This document shows positions 54,051 to 63,053 of a stretch of DNA of 64,000 nucleotides, piece after piece. Made by a program: the position numbers and the translations under genes. The DNA is taken from positions 806,001 to 870,000 of the forward strand of contig NZ_CANMUU010000002.1 of assembly GCF_947501165.1 (NCBI RefSeq), in the 5' to 3' direction. The notes beneath the pieces are model-generated. The model did no database searches, was not told the origin of the DNA, and saw only the letters and a list, made by a program, of their open reading frames with translations. The stretch comes from an uncultured Allomuricauda sp. (GTDB taxonomy: Bacteria > Bacteroidota > Bacteroidia > Flavobacteriales > Flavobacteriaceae). The stretch's first letter is position 1; the number at the start of each line of letters is the position of its first letter.

Positions 54051-56430
54051 AAACCAGTTTGGATTTAGCAGTTTCTTCTATTTCATCTTTGTTCATCATC
54101 ATTTTTCTAAACTCTCCATTGACATACATTTCTGCTTGGTCATCGTAGTGTTCACTCAATGGATTTCCAGATTGACCTGTTGGGAGTATACTTAAGCTAT
54201 TCTCAATATCCGAAAAATCGATAATCCGGCGCGTAGAGGGACCAGAACTAACTTTGTAATATCCTGTACTATCATAAGGAAAGGCTAAATTGTTAATCAC
54301 CTCTCGCGTTCCAACAATGGGGAATGGCCCTACGTTGAAGTATTTACGTAAACTTTCTACTTCTCCAATGGGGTGTTTATGCTCTATGGTATGTACTTTT
54401 TCCCAGGTCCAATCATCCGTATTAGGCCCCAAATCCGTTTGTAAGGAAACCCAAGCGTCAGCAAAAGATTTCAATACCACATCATTTCGGGTCTCTTGGG
54501 TATTGGGTGTAAGTACGTTGTCCCACCATTTTCCCACTTTCATTATTGCCCCCCATGCTATTTGCCTTTTCATCAAATGTGTGGAAATAAACTGCTCAAA
54601 TCTTTCCTTCCCTAGCTCGTCTTCAAAAGTGTTCTTCAACACGAAGTACTCACAGCGGTGATACAAAACAGCGCTTTTACTATCCAGTGAATAGGTGCCA
54701 TCCCAATTTCTTAGCTCATCTATCAATACCAATTGCTCTTGTTGGAGGTGGGAAACATCCAGAAGTTTTATCAACTCCCTTACCAATTCTGGATTAACCG
54801 AAGAAGTTACATCTAAAATCATTTCGGAAGCTGATTCTTTGTCCCAGTCGTCCTTTGGGTCCAATAACTCCACTATTCTTCTAGCGCGATTTTCAGGTAG
54901 ATAATAACCAGGATACAACATCCCAGAAATAGAATCAGGCTGATTGTTTGCGGAATACACATAATTCCAAGGTGGATTGATTGCACTTGGATTTTCAGAA
55001 AAGTCAAGATAGCGAACAGGTTCTTGAGTTCCCGAAGCCCCGTCCAAAAATAACTTGGTCGATGTGCTGTCGGGCATTTGATATAATTGAGCAGAAGCCC
55101 ACCAAGCTACGTTTCCCTCTGCGTCACCATACATTACATTTAGGCCTGGAGCATGAATTTTTGGGAGCGCATCTTCAAATTCTTCTATATTGCTTGCATG
55201 TGAAATCCCATACAACGCATCCAAAACACGATTTTCCCATTTAGTGTACATCCAGGACATGGCAATTGGACGTTCATCTTTTACTTGTTTGGCAATTCCG
55301 TTTAAGATAGGTCCATGTCTTGTTTTTTTATAGTTGAAAGAAATTGTATCTTCACCTTTAACCGGAATGGTTTTTTCGATAATCTCGTATTTTTCCCATC
55401 CTGTTTCTGTCTTATACAACGTAGTATCAGAAGCATTTGTTTCCTCAACATAAAAATCAAGGTCATCGTTTTGAAACATAGTTAGTCCATAAGCTAGGTT
55501 TCTATCATGTCCTAAAAGTGGAAAGGGAACTCCTGCTAAATGATACCCATATTTTTCGTAGGTGGGCGTGCTAACATGAGCTTCATACCAAACTGAAGGT
55601 TGGGCAAAGCCAATGTGGGGGTCATTTGCCAAAATGACTTTCCCCGATTTTGTTTTATTCGGGCCCAAAACCCAACTGTTGCTGCCCTCAAACTGAGGAA
55701 TAGGCAATTTTTTAAGCGCTCTTGATACGGTGGACATTAAATCCTCAGAAATGGTATCAACTGGCTTTTCTTTGAAGTTTTTTATCCAAACTGTAGAAGT
55801 GTCTGAATAAATGGCCAAATCATCCAAATATTCTTGGCCCAAGTCATGTAACATGTCCGTGAGTAGTGGGTCTGTCTTATGGGCTTGTGCAAAACTAAAG
55901 GCCATATATCCTACAGCATCATAAATATCCTCTATGGTAAATGGTTCAACATCCAGACCCGTTAGATAAAACTCCACTGGTTGAGGACCTTCATCGATAA
56001 ATGCATTTATTCCATCCAAATAGGCATTGCAAAGCAGAACAGTACGACTGTTCTTATCCAGTGCCTGAACTGTCTTTTTTGTATTCTCATCAATCCCAAG
56101 GGAGAGGAAAAATTTATCGGTTTCAACAAGGTCGGGCCCGAACACCTCGGATAATCTTCCCTTGGCAACTCTTCTTAGCAGTTCCATTTGCCATAATCGG
56201 TCTTGGGCGTGAACATAGCCTAAAGCCCGAAATGCATCTTCTTCCTTTTCAGAATATATATGGGGAATGCCATAGGCATCGTAAAATACTGTAACCTCAC
56301 CATTTAAGCCTTCTAAAGACTGCTGGCCACCATAGTCAGGTTTTAATGAATTGATGAAAAAGGTAGCTCCCAAAACTATGAGAACTATCAGAATAGCAAG
56401 TACCCAAAGTACCTTCTTAAAAGTTTTCAC
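54031..56430 (-). CDS. Penicillin-acylase-family N-terminal-nucleophile hydrolase
   Basis: 799 residues. A membrane-spanning signal/anchor (VLWVLAILIVLIVLGATFFI) leads to the alpha part with VFYDAYGIPHIYSEKEEDAFRALGYVHAQDRLWQME (read in parts). The beta chain should begin at the Ser in EGSNSWVLGPNKTKSG (about residue 250), the autocatalytic nucleophile, followed by ANDPHIGF and LVGHDRNLAYG-like LLGHDRNLAYGLTM. The protein is periplasmic or anchored there. Members cleave amides such as N-acyl amino acids or acyl-homoserine lactones. Start is GTG 56430, with a hairpin just upstream. Substrate unknown. Confidence 0.88.
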   Translation of the reverse strand: MKTFKKVLWVLAILIVLIVLGATFFINSLKPDYGGQQSLEGLNGEVTVFYDAYGIPHIYSEKEEDAFRALGYVHAQDRLWQMELLRRVAKGRLSEVFGPDLVETDKFFLSLGIDENTKKTVQALDKNSRTVLLCNAYLDGINAFIDEGPQPVEFYLTGLDVEPFTIEDIYDAVGYMAFSFAQAHKTDPLLTDMLHDLGQEYLDDLAIYSDTSTVWIKNFKEKPVDTISEDLMSTVSRALKKLPIPQFEGSNSWVLGPNKTKSGKVILANDPHIGFAQPSVWYEAHVSTPTYEKYGYHLAGVPFPLLGHDRNLAYGLTMFQNDDLDFYVEETNASDTTLYKTETGWEKYEIIEKTIPVKGEDTISFNYKKTRHGPILNGIAKQVKDERPIAMSWMYTKWENRVLDALYGISHASNIEEFEDALPKIHAPGLNVMYGDAEGNVAWWASAQLYQMPDSTSTKLFLDGASGTQEPVRYLDFSENPSAINPPWNYVYSANNQPDSISGMLYPGYYLPENRARRIVELLDPKDDWDKESASEMILDVTSSVNPELVRELIKLLDVSHLQQEQLVLIDELRNWDGTYSLDSKSAVLYHRCEYFVLKNTFEDELGKERFEQFISTHLMKRQIAWGAIMKVGKWWDNVLTPNTQETRNDVVLKSFADAWVSLQTDLGPNTDDWTWEKVHTIEHKHPIGEVESLRKYFNVGPFPIVGTREVINNLAFPYDSTGYYKVSSGPSTRRIIDFSDIENSLSILPTGQSGNPLSEHYDDQAEMYVNGEFRKMMMNKDEIEETAKSKLVFVPSNQ

Positions 56431-56435
56431 TATGC

Positions 56436-56464
56436 CTTCGGTTAAGTTAGTTAGTTGACCGAAG
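56436..56464 (-). promoter_or_regulatory. Hairpin in the leader of the penicillin acylase gene
   Basis: CTTCGGT (56436-56442) and ACCGAAG (56458-56464) are exact reverse complements; two further pairs and a G-T pair inside make a 10-bp stem with a 9-base loop. On the - strand it ends six bases before the GTG start and has no T-run after it, so it looks like a leader RNA structure or protein site rather than a terminator for dsbD. Confidence 0.4.
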
Positions 56465-56502
56465 TTACATTTTTTTAAAAGAATTTAAAATGAATATCCC
56501 TT

Positions 56503-58485
56503 TTATTGGTTCATTGACAATTCGTAATTGACCAAACCGGATTTGAGCCATTTTTCATAGGTTTCAGTATCAACGTATTGTACAGCCTCATTGAGCACTT
56601 CTAGATTGGGAGACAACAAAACATAATAGGGTTGTGAAGCTGCATTAAAGTTTATGGTTTGAAATGTACCCCATTTTTGACCTATGGTCTCGATAGTTTT
56701 CACTCTCCCTGAATCGTATTTGAAATCAAATTGTTGGTCGCTTGGTAGTTCTTTTCTATCATCCACATAAAGAGAAATTAAGACATACTCTTCTTTGAGC
56801 ATTTGGTAGATACTAGGCTGACTCCAAACATTTTCTTCCATTTTTCTACAATTCTGGCAAGCCCATCCGGTAAAATCCAATAGAATGGGTTTGTTTTCGG
56901 CTTGTGCATGGGCCACGCCCGCATCAAAATCTTTAAAGCAGTTCAATCCTAAAGGACAATCACTTTCTGTTTGCTGAACGCTGTAAAAGTCTGGAGGCAA
57001 GAGCCCACTTAACAACTTCAAATTGATCACACCCGAAAGCCCCAAAATCAAGTAAAGAGAAAAAGCGGTCGATAAAACCCCAACCAAACTACGGGTAGAA
57101 GATAGCTTTTGTTTTGGACCATCATGAGGAAATCTAAAAATACCAAAAAGGTACAAGGCAAGCAGGACAAATAATACAATCCAAATCCCTATAAACACCT
57201 CCCTTTTTAAAATCTCCCAATGCCCAACCAAATCTGCATTGGACAAGAATTTGAAAGCTAAGGCCAGTTCCAAAAAACCTAGCACAACTTTTACAGTGGT
57301 CATCCATCCCCCAGACTTGGGTAGTGAATTCAACCAAGCAGGGAATAGAGCAAACAAGGTAAAAGGAAGAGCCAGTGCCAATCCGAATCCTACCATTCCT
57401 GCAGAAAGATTGGTAGCCACATTACCCTCTGCCAAGGTTGTGCTTCCCAAAAGACCTCCCAAAATGGGACCTGTACATGAAAAGGAAACAATGGCCAAGG
57501 TCAACGCCATAAAAAAGATGCCTAATCCACCACCAACTTTAAAAGATGCTTCATCCATTTTATTGGCCCAAGAACTAGGTAGCGTCAATTCGTAATATCC
57601 AAAAAAGGAAAACGCGAAAAAGACAAATATGATAAAGAAAAAAACATTGAGCCATATGTTGGTGGCTATAGTGTTCAGAATTTGTGAGTCTACTGAATCG
57701 AAAAGGTGGAAAGGAAGACTCAACAGAAAATAAATCAACACAATAAAAAAGCCATAAAGCACTGCGTCAATAATCCCTTTTGACCTCTTTTTAGATTTTT
57801 TTGTAAAAAACGAAACAGTAAGGGGAATCATTGGAAAAACACAAGGTGTCAACAAAGCAATCAATCCTCCCAAAAATCCCAGCCCAAAAATCATCCAGAG
57901 ATTGGAATTTTTACTTGAACTCCCCAGCTCATTTTGGGCAAGTAATTCTGTGTTCTTTAAATCCAACTTAAGCGAGGAACCCAAGGCCAGACTATTTTCA
58001 TCAATTTCTTTTTCAATTGCTACGAAGGCACTCCCATCCAAGGATATTCGGAAAAGTTCGTCCATAGGAATACAGACTTCCTGGCATATTTGATAGAATA
58101 AGTTGACAGTTATTTGGTTTACATCTGGTTTGAGGAGCTTAATTTTTTGTGTGAAGATGGCTTCCTTCTTAAAGAAAGTCTCCTCAACTTCAAATATGTC
58201 ACTATACTCCTTGATGGTTTCGCTTTCTGCTGTTTTTCCAACCAACACGTAGTCTTCATCCACCTGCTCAAAAGTAAATTCGCTTGGTAAAGAACCGCCT
58301 TCGGCTGTATACTGCGAGTACACATGCCACCCTTCTGCTATTTTACCCTTGAAAACCAGCTCATATTCCAAATCTGAAAGCCTATTCACTTCATGCGTCC
58401 ATGTTGCTGGATTTTCATCCAATTGACCAAAGGTTGAAAACAGATTTCCAATCAATAAAAACAATATGCTAACCAAAATCCTCAT
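56503..58485 (-). CDS. dsbD: DsbD-type thiol:disulfide interchange protein
   Basis: 660 residues. A signal peptide (to about TFGQ) precedes an N-terminal sensor domain (~20-185). The membrane part (~195-490) has about eight spans with the redox cysteines in LIALLTPCVFPMIPL and VSFSCTGPILGGLLG. The C-terminal thioredoxin-like domain carries DFTGWACQNCRKMEE (CxxC). It passes electrons from cytoplasmic thioredoxin to the periplasm. Its ATG overlaps the tilS stop by four bases. Confidence 0.92.
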   Translation of the reverse strand: MRILVSILFLLIGNLFSTFGQLDENPATWTHEVNRLSDLEYELVFKGKIAEGWHVYSQYTAEGGSLPSEFTFEQVDEDYVLVGKTAESETIKEYSDIFEVEETFFKKEAIFTQKIKLLKPDVNQITVNLFYQICQEVCIPMDELFRISLDGSAFVAIEKEIDENSLALGSSLKLDLKNTELLAQNELGSSSKNSNLWMIFGLGFLGGLIALLTPCVFPMIPLTVSFFTKKSKKRSKGIIDAVLYGFFIVLIYFLLSLPFHLFDSVDSQILNTIATNIWLNVFFFIIFVFFAFSFFGYYELTLPSSWANKMDEASFKVGGGLGIFFMALTLAIVSFSCTGPILGGLLGSTTLAEGNVATNLSAGMVGFGLALALPFTLFALFPAWLNSLPKSGGWMTTVKVVLGFLELALAFKFLSNADLVGHWEILKREVFIGIWIVLFVLLALYLFGIFRFPHDGPKQKLSSTRSLVGVLSTAFSLYLILGLSGVINLKLLSGLLPPDFYSVQQTESDCPLGLNCFKDFDAGVAHAQAENKPILLDFTGWACQNCRKMEENVWSQPSIYQMLKEEYVLISLYVDDRKELPSDQQFDFKYDSGRVKTIETIGQKWGTFQTINFNAASQPYYVLLSPNLEVLNEAVQYVDTETYEKWLKSGLVNYELSMNQ

Positions 58486-59789
58486 GTTGAATATGTGATT
58501 TTTACAATTTGAGTAGTGTTCCCATCTATTTTATAACGTTCGTCTGCCCTTTTTCCTATAACCCAAACAATGTCTTCGCCCGAACAGAGCAGCCATTGGG
58601 CTTCCTTAGAAAAAACATCCATTCTCTCATCTTTGAAAAATTTGGACAGTTTCTTTTTTCCTTGCATCCCCAGTGGGTAAAAATAGTCGCCCTTTTCCCA
58701 TTTTCTTAACGTTAGTGGATAGTTTAACTTTTCCTTATCCAAAAATACGATGTGTCTTTCCAGTTTTTCAAACTCTGCTGTGGTCTCGAAATGAAGGCTA
58801 ATGGGATGTTCTACCCTGTTTTTATCTTCTTCAATAAAAAAAACTGATTTGGATTTTTCTTTTCTGGGTTGAAGCAAAAGGGAATCCCGGTCTTTTAGCA
58901 ATCTGTGTGTTTGCGAATGGATTTCTTTGCCACTCATGGTATCAAGCAAGGATTTTACATCACCCCATTCTGTGAATCCATAGCTCTTTAATAAACCATA
59001 TAAATGGATTTCCAAAGGTTGCAAAGCATGTAAATCCGCCAATTGGATTCTAATAAGACTACCCTCGTCTTTAAAGATTTTCTCTTTTACTTCTTTAAAT
59101 CTATTCTGTAAAACGGCTTTTGATTGTGACAAAAAAGATTGGGTAGTTAAAAAATTGTCTAAAAAAGTTGGGTGCAACTCTTTTAACCTAGGTACTATAT
59201 CCTTTCTGATTTTGTTCCGTAGATATTTTGACTCGGAATTACTACTGTCCTCTCTCCATTTGAAATTTTCGCTTTTAGCATATTCTAAAATCTCTTGTCG
59301 AGAAAATGGAAGAAGGGGCCGTAAAATCTTTCCGTTGAATTCAGGTATTCCTGAAAGTCCATCAATGCCCGTTCCCCTTGATAGGTTTATGATGAATGTT
59401 TCCAGAGCATCATCCGCATGATGGGCAGTAAGTACATAGTCCAGTTTTCGTTCGTCCAAAACGCTTTCGAACCATTCATACCGCAATTTTCTGGCCACCA
59501 TTTGAACAGAACCTCCCATTTTGGACATCGAATTAAGTGTATCAAAAACAACGGAGACATATTCCACCCTTAATTGCCCTGCCAACTGTTTTACAAAAAC
59601 CTCATCCTCGTTACTTTCACCTCCTCTTAACCTAAAATTGCAATGTGCCAAGGTTATATTGAGGTTGGATTGTACGCATAAATGTGTCAAGACCACACTA
59701 TCCAGTCCCCCACTACAAGCCAATAAAAGCTTCTTTTCTTTTAGAAAGGAAAAAGTGTCATGAATATGTCGCTGAAATTTCTGAAGCAC
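58482..59789 (-). CDS. tilS: tRNA(Ile)-lysidine synthetase
   Basis: 435 residues. The PP-loop LLLACSGGLDSVVLTHLCV (~residues 21-39), AHCNFRLRGGESNEDEVFV, LTAHHADDALETFIINLSRGTG, GIPEFNGKILRPLL and the C-terminal tRNA-binding part (LRKWEKGDYFYPLGMQGKKKLSKFFKDERMD, in parts) are typical of TilS. It converts C34 of the AUA-reading tRNA to lysidine. It starts with GTG at 59789, 16 bases after pabB. Confidence 0.95.
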   Translation of the reverse strand: MLQKFQRHIHDTFSFLKEKKLLLACSGGLDSVVLTHLCVQSNLNITLAHCNFRLRGGESNEDEVFVKQLAGQLRVEYVSVVFDTLNSMSKMGGSVQMVARKLRYEWFESVLDERKLDYVLTAHHADDALETFIINLSRGTGIDGLSGIPEFNGKILRPLLPFSRQEILEYAKSENFKWREDSSNSESKYLRNKIRKDIVPRLKELHPTFLDNFLTTQSFLSQSKAVLQNRFKEVKEKIFKDEGSLIRIQLADLHALQPLEIHLYGLLKSYGFTEWGDVKSLLDTMSGKEIHSQTHRLLKDRDSLLLQPRKEKSKSVFFIEEDKNRVEHPISLHFETTAEFEKLERHIVFLDKEKLNYPLTLRKWEKGDYFYPLGMQGKKKLSKFFKDERMDVFSKEAQWLLCSGEDIVWVIGKRADERYKIDGNTTQIVKITYST

Positions 59790-59805
59790 GCCTTAAAAGT
59801 AAGCA

Positions 59806-61110
59806 TTAACTAGTTGCACCTTCCAAAACACTTCGCATAGCCTTAGCTTTTAAAAGACATTCTTCATATTCCTTTTCTGGGACGGATTGGGCAGTTATGG
59901 CGCTTCCTACAGAATATGAAACGTATTTTTTAGTGGCGTTGTACAAAATACTTCGAATTACCACATTAAAATCAAAATCACCATTAGGGTCAAAATACCC
60001 AACTGTCCCACTATACAATCCCCGCTTGCTTTCTTCCAAATCTTCAATCAATTTCATGGCAGAAACCTTGGGAGCCCCCGTCATACTTCCCATAGGGAAG
60101 GTTTGTTTTATTATTTCCATCGATGGAGTTGTCTCAGATATTTCTGCGGTAACTGTTGACACCATTTGATGCACTTGTTTATAGGTGTAGACCTTGCAGA
60201 GCTCATCCACAGTGACGCTTCCTTTTAAAGCACTTTTGGATAAATCATTGCGAACTAAGTCAGTAATCATAATGTTTTCGGCTCGTTCCTTTGGGTTTTT
60301 GGCTAATTCCATCTTCAATATTTCATCCTTTTCCCTATTAGTGTCCCGTTTGGCTGTACCCTTTATGGGTTGGGAAACTATTCTCCCCTTTTTTCGTTTA
60401 AGATATCTTTCTGGAGAAGCGCAAAGGAGGTATTTGTCCTGCAGACGTAAAAAAGTGGCAAATGGCGGTTGGGAAATCTTGTTCAAATTCCGATAGGTGG
60501 ACCAAGGGTCAATAACACTTTCAGAAGAATAAAATTCCTGGCAAAAGTTGGCTTCGTAAATATCCCCACGATGAATGTGAGCCAACATACTGTTCACCTT
60601 TTCAAAATAGGAATCCTTATGTATCCGCATTTGGATGCGAATACCTTCCGAAGGAAAATCCAGTTTAGCTTTTGTTTCTTGAACAAGACTCAAAAAATCA
60701 TCTTCCATTTCATTTTTACAACTTTCTAGATAATGAAATTCGGCCACAGCCTCTTTTAGAAAAATGATTTTTTCAGGACAAAAGAAATATAGTTCTGGAA
60801 AATCAAGATGGTCGGGGTTGTTGGATTTCAAAGATTCAAGTTTGTTTTTAAAATCATAGGTTATGAACCCAAACAACCAATCCCTCTCTTTATCGATGAA
60901 TTCTTGAGTTTTATCGATGTTATTGACCTCAAAAACAGACCCATTGGTCTGTCTTGAAATCGCAACAATTGCATTAACAGAACTGAACTTATCTACATGT
61001 CCATTGCTGTCAAGCCATACCACTTTTTCATAGCCTCGGGTCCACTCTAAAACAGCATCCTTAAATTTTTGATTATCAGCAATCGGGAATGAACGTAATG
61101 TTCTTGGCAA
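59806..61110 (-). CDS. pabB: Aminodeoxychorismate synthase component I
   Basis: 434 residues of the chorismate-binding family. IHRGDIYEANFCQEF, FLRLQDKYLLCASPERYLK, SQPIKGTAKRD, IMITDLVRNDLSK, FPMGSMTGAPKVSAMKLIEDLE and GLYSGTVGYFDPNGD identify it. The PIKGT lysine marks PabB rather than TrpE. It makes 4-amino-4-deoxychorismate on the way to folate. Start is TTG 61110, five bases after the upstream reductase gene. No pabA or pabC is in the window. Confidence 0.9.
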   Translation of the reverse strand: MPRTLRSFPIADNQKFKDAVLEWTRGYEKVVWLDSNGHVDKFSSVNAIVAISRQTNGSVFEVNNIDKTQEFIDKERDWLFGFITYDFKNKLESLKSNNPDHLDFPELYFFCPEKIIFLKEAVAEFHYLESCKNEMEDDFLSLVQETKAKLDFPSEGIRIQMRIHKDSYFEKVNSMLAHIHRGDIYEANFCQEFYSSESVIDPWSTYRNLNKISQPPFATFLRLQDKYLLCASPERYLKRKKGRIVSQPIKGTAKRDTNREKDEILKMELAKNPKERAENIMITDLVRNDLSKSALKGSVTVDELCKVYTYKQVHQMVSTVTAEISETTPSMEIIKQTFPMGSMTGAPKVSAMKLIEDLEESKRGLYSGTVGYFDPNGDFDFNVVIRSILYNATKKYVSYSVGSAITAQSVPEKEYEECLLKAKAMRSVLEGATS

Positions 61111-61115
61111 GTCTT

Positions 61116-61649
61116 TTAGTTTAGTTTTTGAAGAAAAACCTGAAGAGCAGCAGCATGCTGCTCCTTCAATGCTACATCGGTTATTTCACCTGTCGCAAAG
61201 GTTTCGTTAAAAGAAGGTAATGAGAATGTAGAGGCAACTTCTGCCCCAAAACTAGGTAAAATTTTGTCTGTAATTCCCAGCGATCCTTTTCCGCCTCCCT
61301 TACCTGTGGATGCCGCCATTAAAAAAACCACAGTGTCCTCCAAAAACTTTCGTTCCAACCTAGAAAGCCAGTCAATCAAGTTTTTAAAATAGCTAGATGG
61401 ATTACCGTTGTGCTCATTAACGGAAAGAACAAGACCTTGAGATTGTTGGATGTACCCTTTAAACTCTATCAAAGAGTTGGAGAATCCTTTTTTCTTTTCC
61501 TCATCGGCGGAGTACATGGGAAAAGGGTATCTAGACATATCCAAGGTCTGCACCTTATGATTATCCATTAATGAAACAGTATATTTAACCAGTTCATAAT
61601 TGATAGATGTGGAGGAATTACTTCCCGCAAATGCCAAAACCTCAGCCAT
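61116..61649 (-). CDS. NAD(P)H-dependent FMN reductase
   Basis: 177 residues of the flavodoxin-like NADPH-dependent FMN reductase family: VLAFAGSNSSTSINYELVKYT (in parts), VLSVNEHNGNPSSYFKNLIDWLSR (in parts) and FLMAASTGKGGGKGS. It would reduce flavin or quinone with NAD(P)H in the cytoplasm. It is the first gene of a run with pabB, tilS and dsbD on the - strand, with small gaps. Confidence 0.88.
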   Translation of the reverse strand: MAEVLAFAGSNSSTSINYELVKYTVSLMDNHKVQTLDMSRYPFPMYSADEEKKKGFSNSLIEFKGYIQQSQGLVLSVNEHNGNPSSYFKNLIDWLSRLERKFLEDTVVFLMAASTGKGGGKGSLGITDKILPSFGAEVASTFSLPSFNETFATGEITDVALKEQHAAALQVFLQKLN

Positions 61650-61691
61650 AACAATAAATCTTTGATTCTTTCGCTAAAATACCGTAAAGCG

Positions 61692-61732
61692 TTAAAAGAT
61701 GAGTGTATTTTATCTAATTTTGGCGTGCCAAA
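61692..61732 (+). promoter_or_regulatory. Promoter with overlapping palindrome before the DUF1624-type gene
   Basis: TTA (61692-61694), 20 bases, TAATTTTG (61715-61722) follows the Bacteroidota consensus except one base. A perfect 14-bp palindrome TTTGGC-GT-GCCAAA (61719-61732) covers the -7 element and the probable start site, as a repressor site would. Confidence 0.5.
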
Positions 61733-61777
61733 CATCCAAACCTGCTGTAAAGCAAGTATATAGGGTAGCCTTTTAAC

Positions 61778-62974
61778 ATGAAAACCGGAACTAACAGATT
61801 ATTCTTTATTGATGCCATGCGCGCTTGGGCCATCTTAATGATGCTCCAAGGACATTTTATTGATGGTCTGCTAAATCCCGTATTCAGGGATGGAAACAAT
61901 CTTGTTTTTAATACTTGGCAATACTTTAGGGGAATAACTGCCCCTGTCTTTTTTACCGTTTCCGGCTTCATATTTACCTTTTTGCTTATTCGTGTTCCTG
62001 AAACTGGATTGGCAAACCCTAGGGTAAAAAAAGGGATTAGAAGAGGCCTGCAGCTTTTACTAATTGGCTACTTGCTGCGTATGAATTTGTTTGGGCTGTT
62101 CACTGGTACTATTTATGATTCCTTTTATTTGGTTGATGTACTGCATTGCATAGGGCTATCTATATTGGCAGTTATTGGTCTGTATCTATTCAGCGCGAAT
62201 AAATCTAAAATAGTGTTCCCCATACTTTTACTTGGGATAACCCTATTGCTTTTTGTATTTGAACCAATATACAAACAATGGTCTTTTTCGTTTTTGCCGT
62301 ACGCTATTGCTAATTATTTTACCAAAGCAAATGGTTCCGTATTTACTATAATACCCTGGTTGGGTTATGCAACTATAGGCGGATTCCTTTCAGTTCTTTT
62401 TACCAGATACAAGAATTTCAAACATTTATATCCTACTGCCATTACTTTGGCAGCATCTTTGGGTTTCTTGCTGATTTTTTATTCTTCCAAGGGTTTTATT
62501 TGGTTATATGAAACAACCTCAATCGGACTTTTTGCATTAATTGAACAGAACAACTACCTGTTCATTAGGTTGGGTGATGTATTTGTCATTTTTGCGATTT
62601 TCATGATCTTGCGAAAATTCATGAGCAATGTAACTGTATTGAAAATTGGCGCTAGCACATTGACCATCTATGTTGTCCATTTTATCATTCTTTACGGCAG
62701 TTTCACAGGATTGGGACTATATCGCTTTTTTAATCATTCCCTTACCCCGGCAATAGTTGTTCCGGGAGCTTTGACCTTTATGTTTGCCTGCACTTTTCTA
62801 TCCTTGAGATACAAAACGCATGAGCAACAAATAAAAGATAACATCAATGCTATAGTGCAGACCGGTAAAAACCAAACTTTGGAATTATACAAGATTTCCA
62901 CACCCATTCTAAAGGAAATTGCAATTAAAATTCGTGTTTTTATCATTCGTGTTTTGGGCCTTGCTAAGAATTAA
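61778..62974 (+). CDS. DUF1624/HGSNAT-type membrane acyltransferase
   Basis: 398 residues with about ten hydrophobic segments. The N-terminal RLFFIDAMRAWAILMMLQGHFIDGLL (in parts) and TAPVFFTVSGFIFTFLL are typical of heparan-alpha-glucosaminide N-acetyltransferase-like proteins (DUF1624), which carry an acyl group across the membrane. The substrate is unknown. The gene stands alone with its own promoter. Confidence 0.82.
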   Translation: MKTGTNRLFFIDAMRAWAILMMLQGHFIDGLLNPVFRDGNNLVFNTWQYFRGITAPVFFTVSGFIFTFLLIRVPETGLANPRVKKGIRRGLQLLLIGYLLRMNLFGLFTGTIYDSFYLVDVLHCIGLSILAVIGLYLFSANKSKIVFPILLLGITLLLFVFEPIYKQWSFSFLPYAIANYFTKANGSVFTIIPWLGYATIGGFLSVLFTRYKNFKHLYPTAITLAASLGFLLIFYSSKGFIWLYETTSIGLFALIEQNNYLFIRLGDVFVIFAIFMILRKFMSNVTVLKIGASTLTIYVVHFIILYGSFTGLGLYRFFNHSLTPAIVVPGALTFMFACTFLSLRYKTHEQQIKDNINAIVQTGKNQTLELYKISTPILKEIAIKIRVFIIRVLGLAKN

Positions 62975-63053
62975 CGTTCCCTCAGCTCATCACAAAAAAT
63001 AGTTAAAAGCTTCAGCGATTTCAGTTTCTGGCGACACATTATAAAAAATTATA

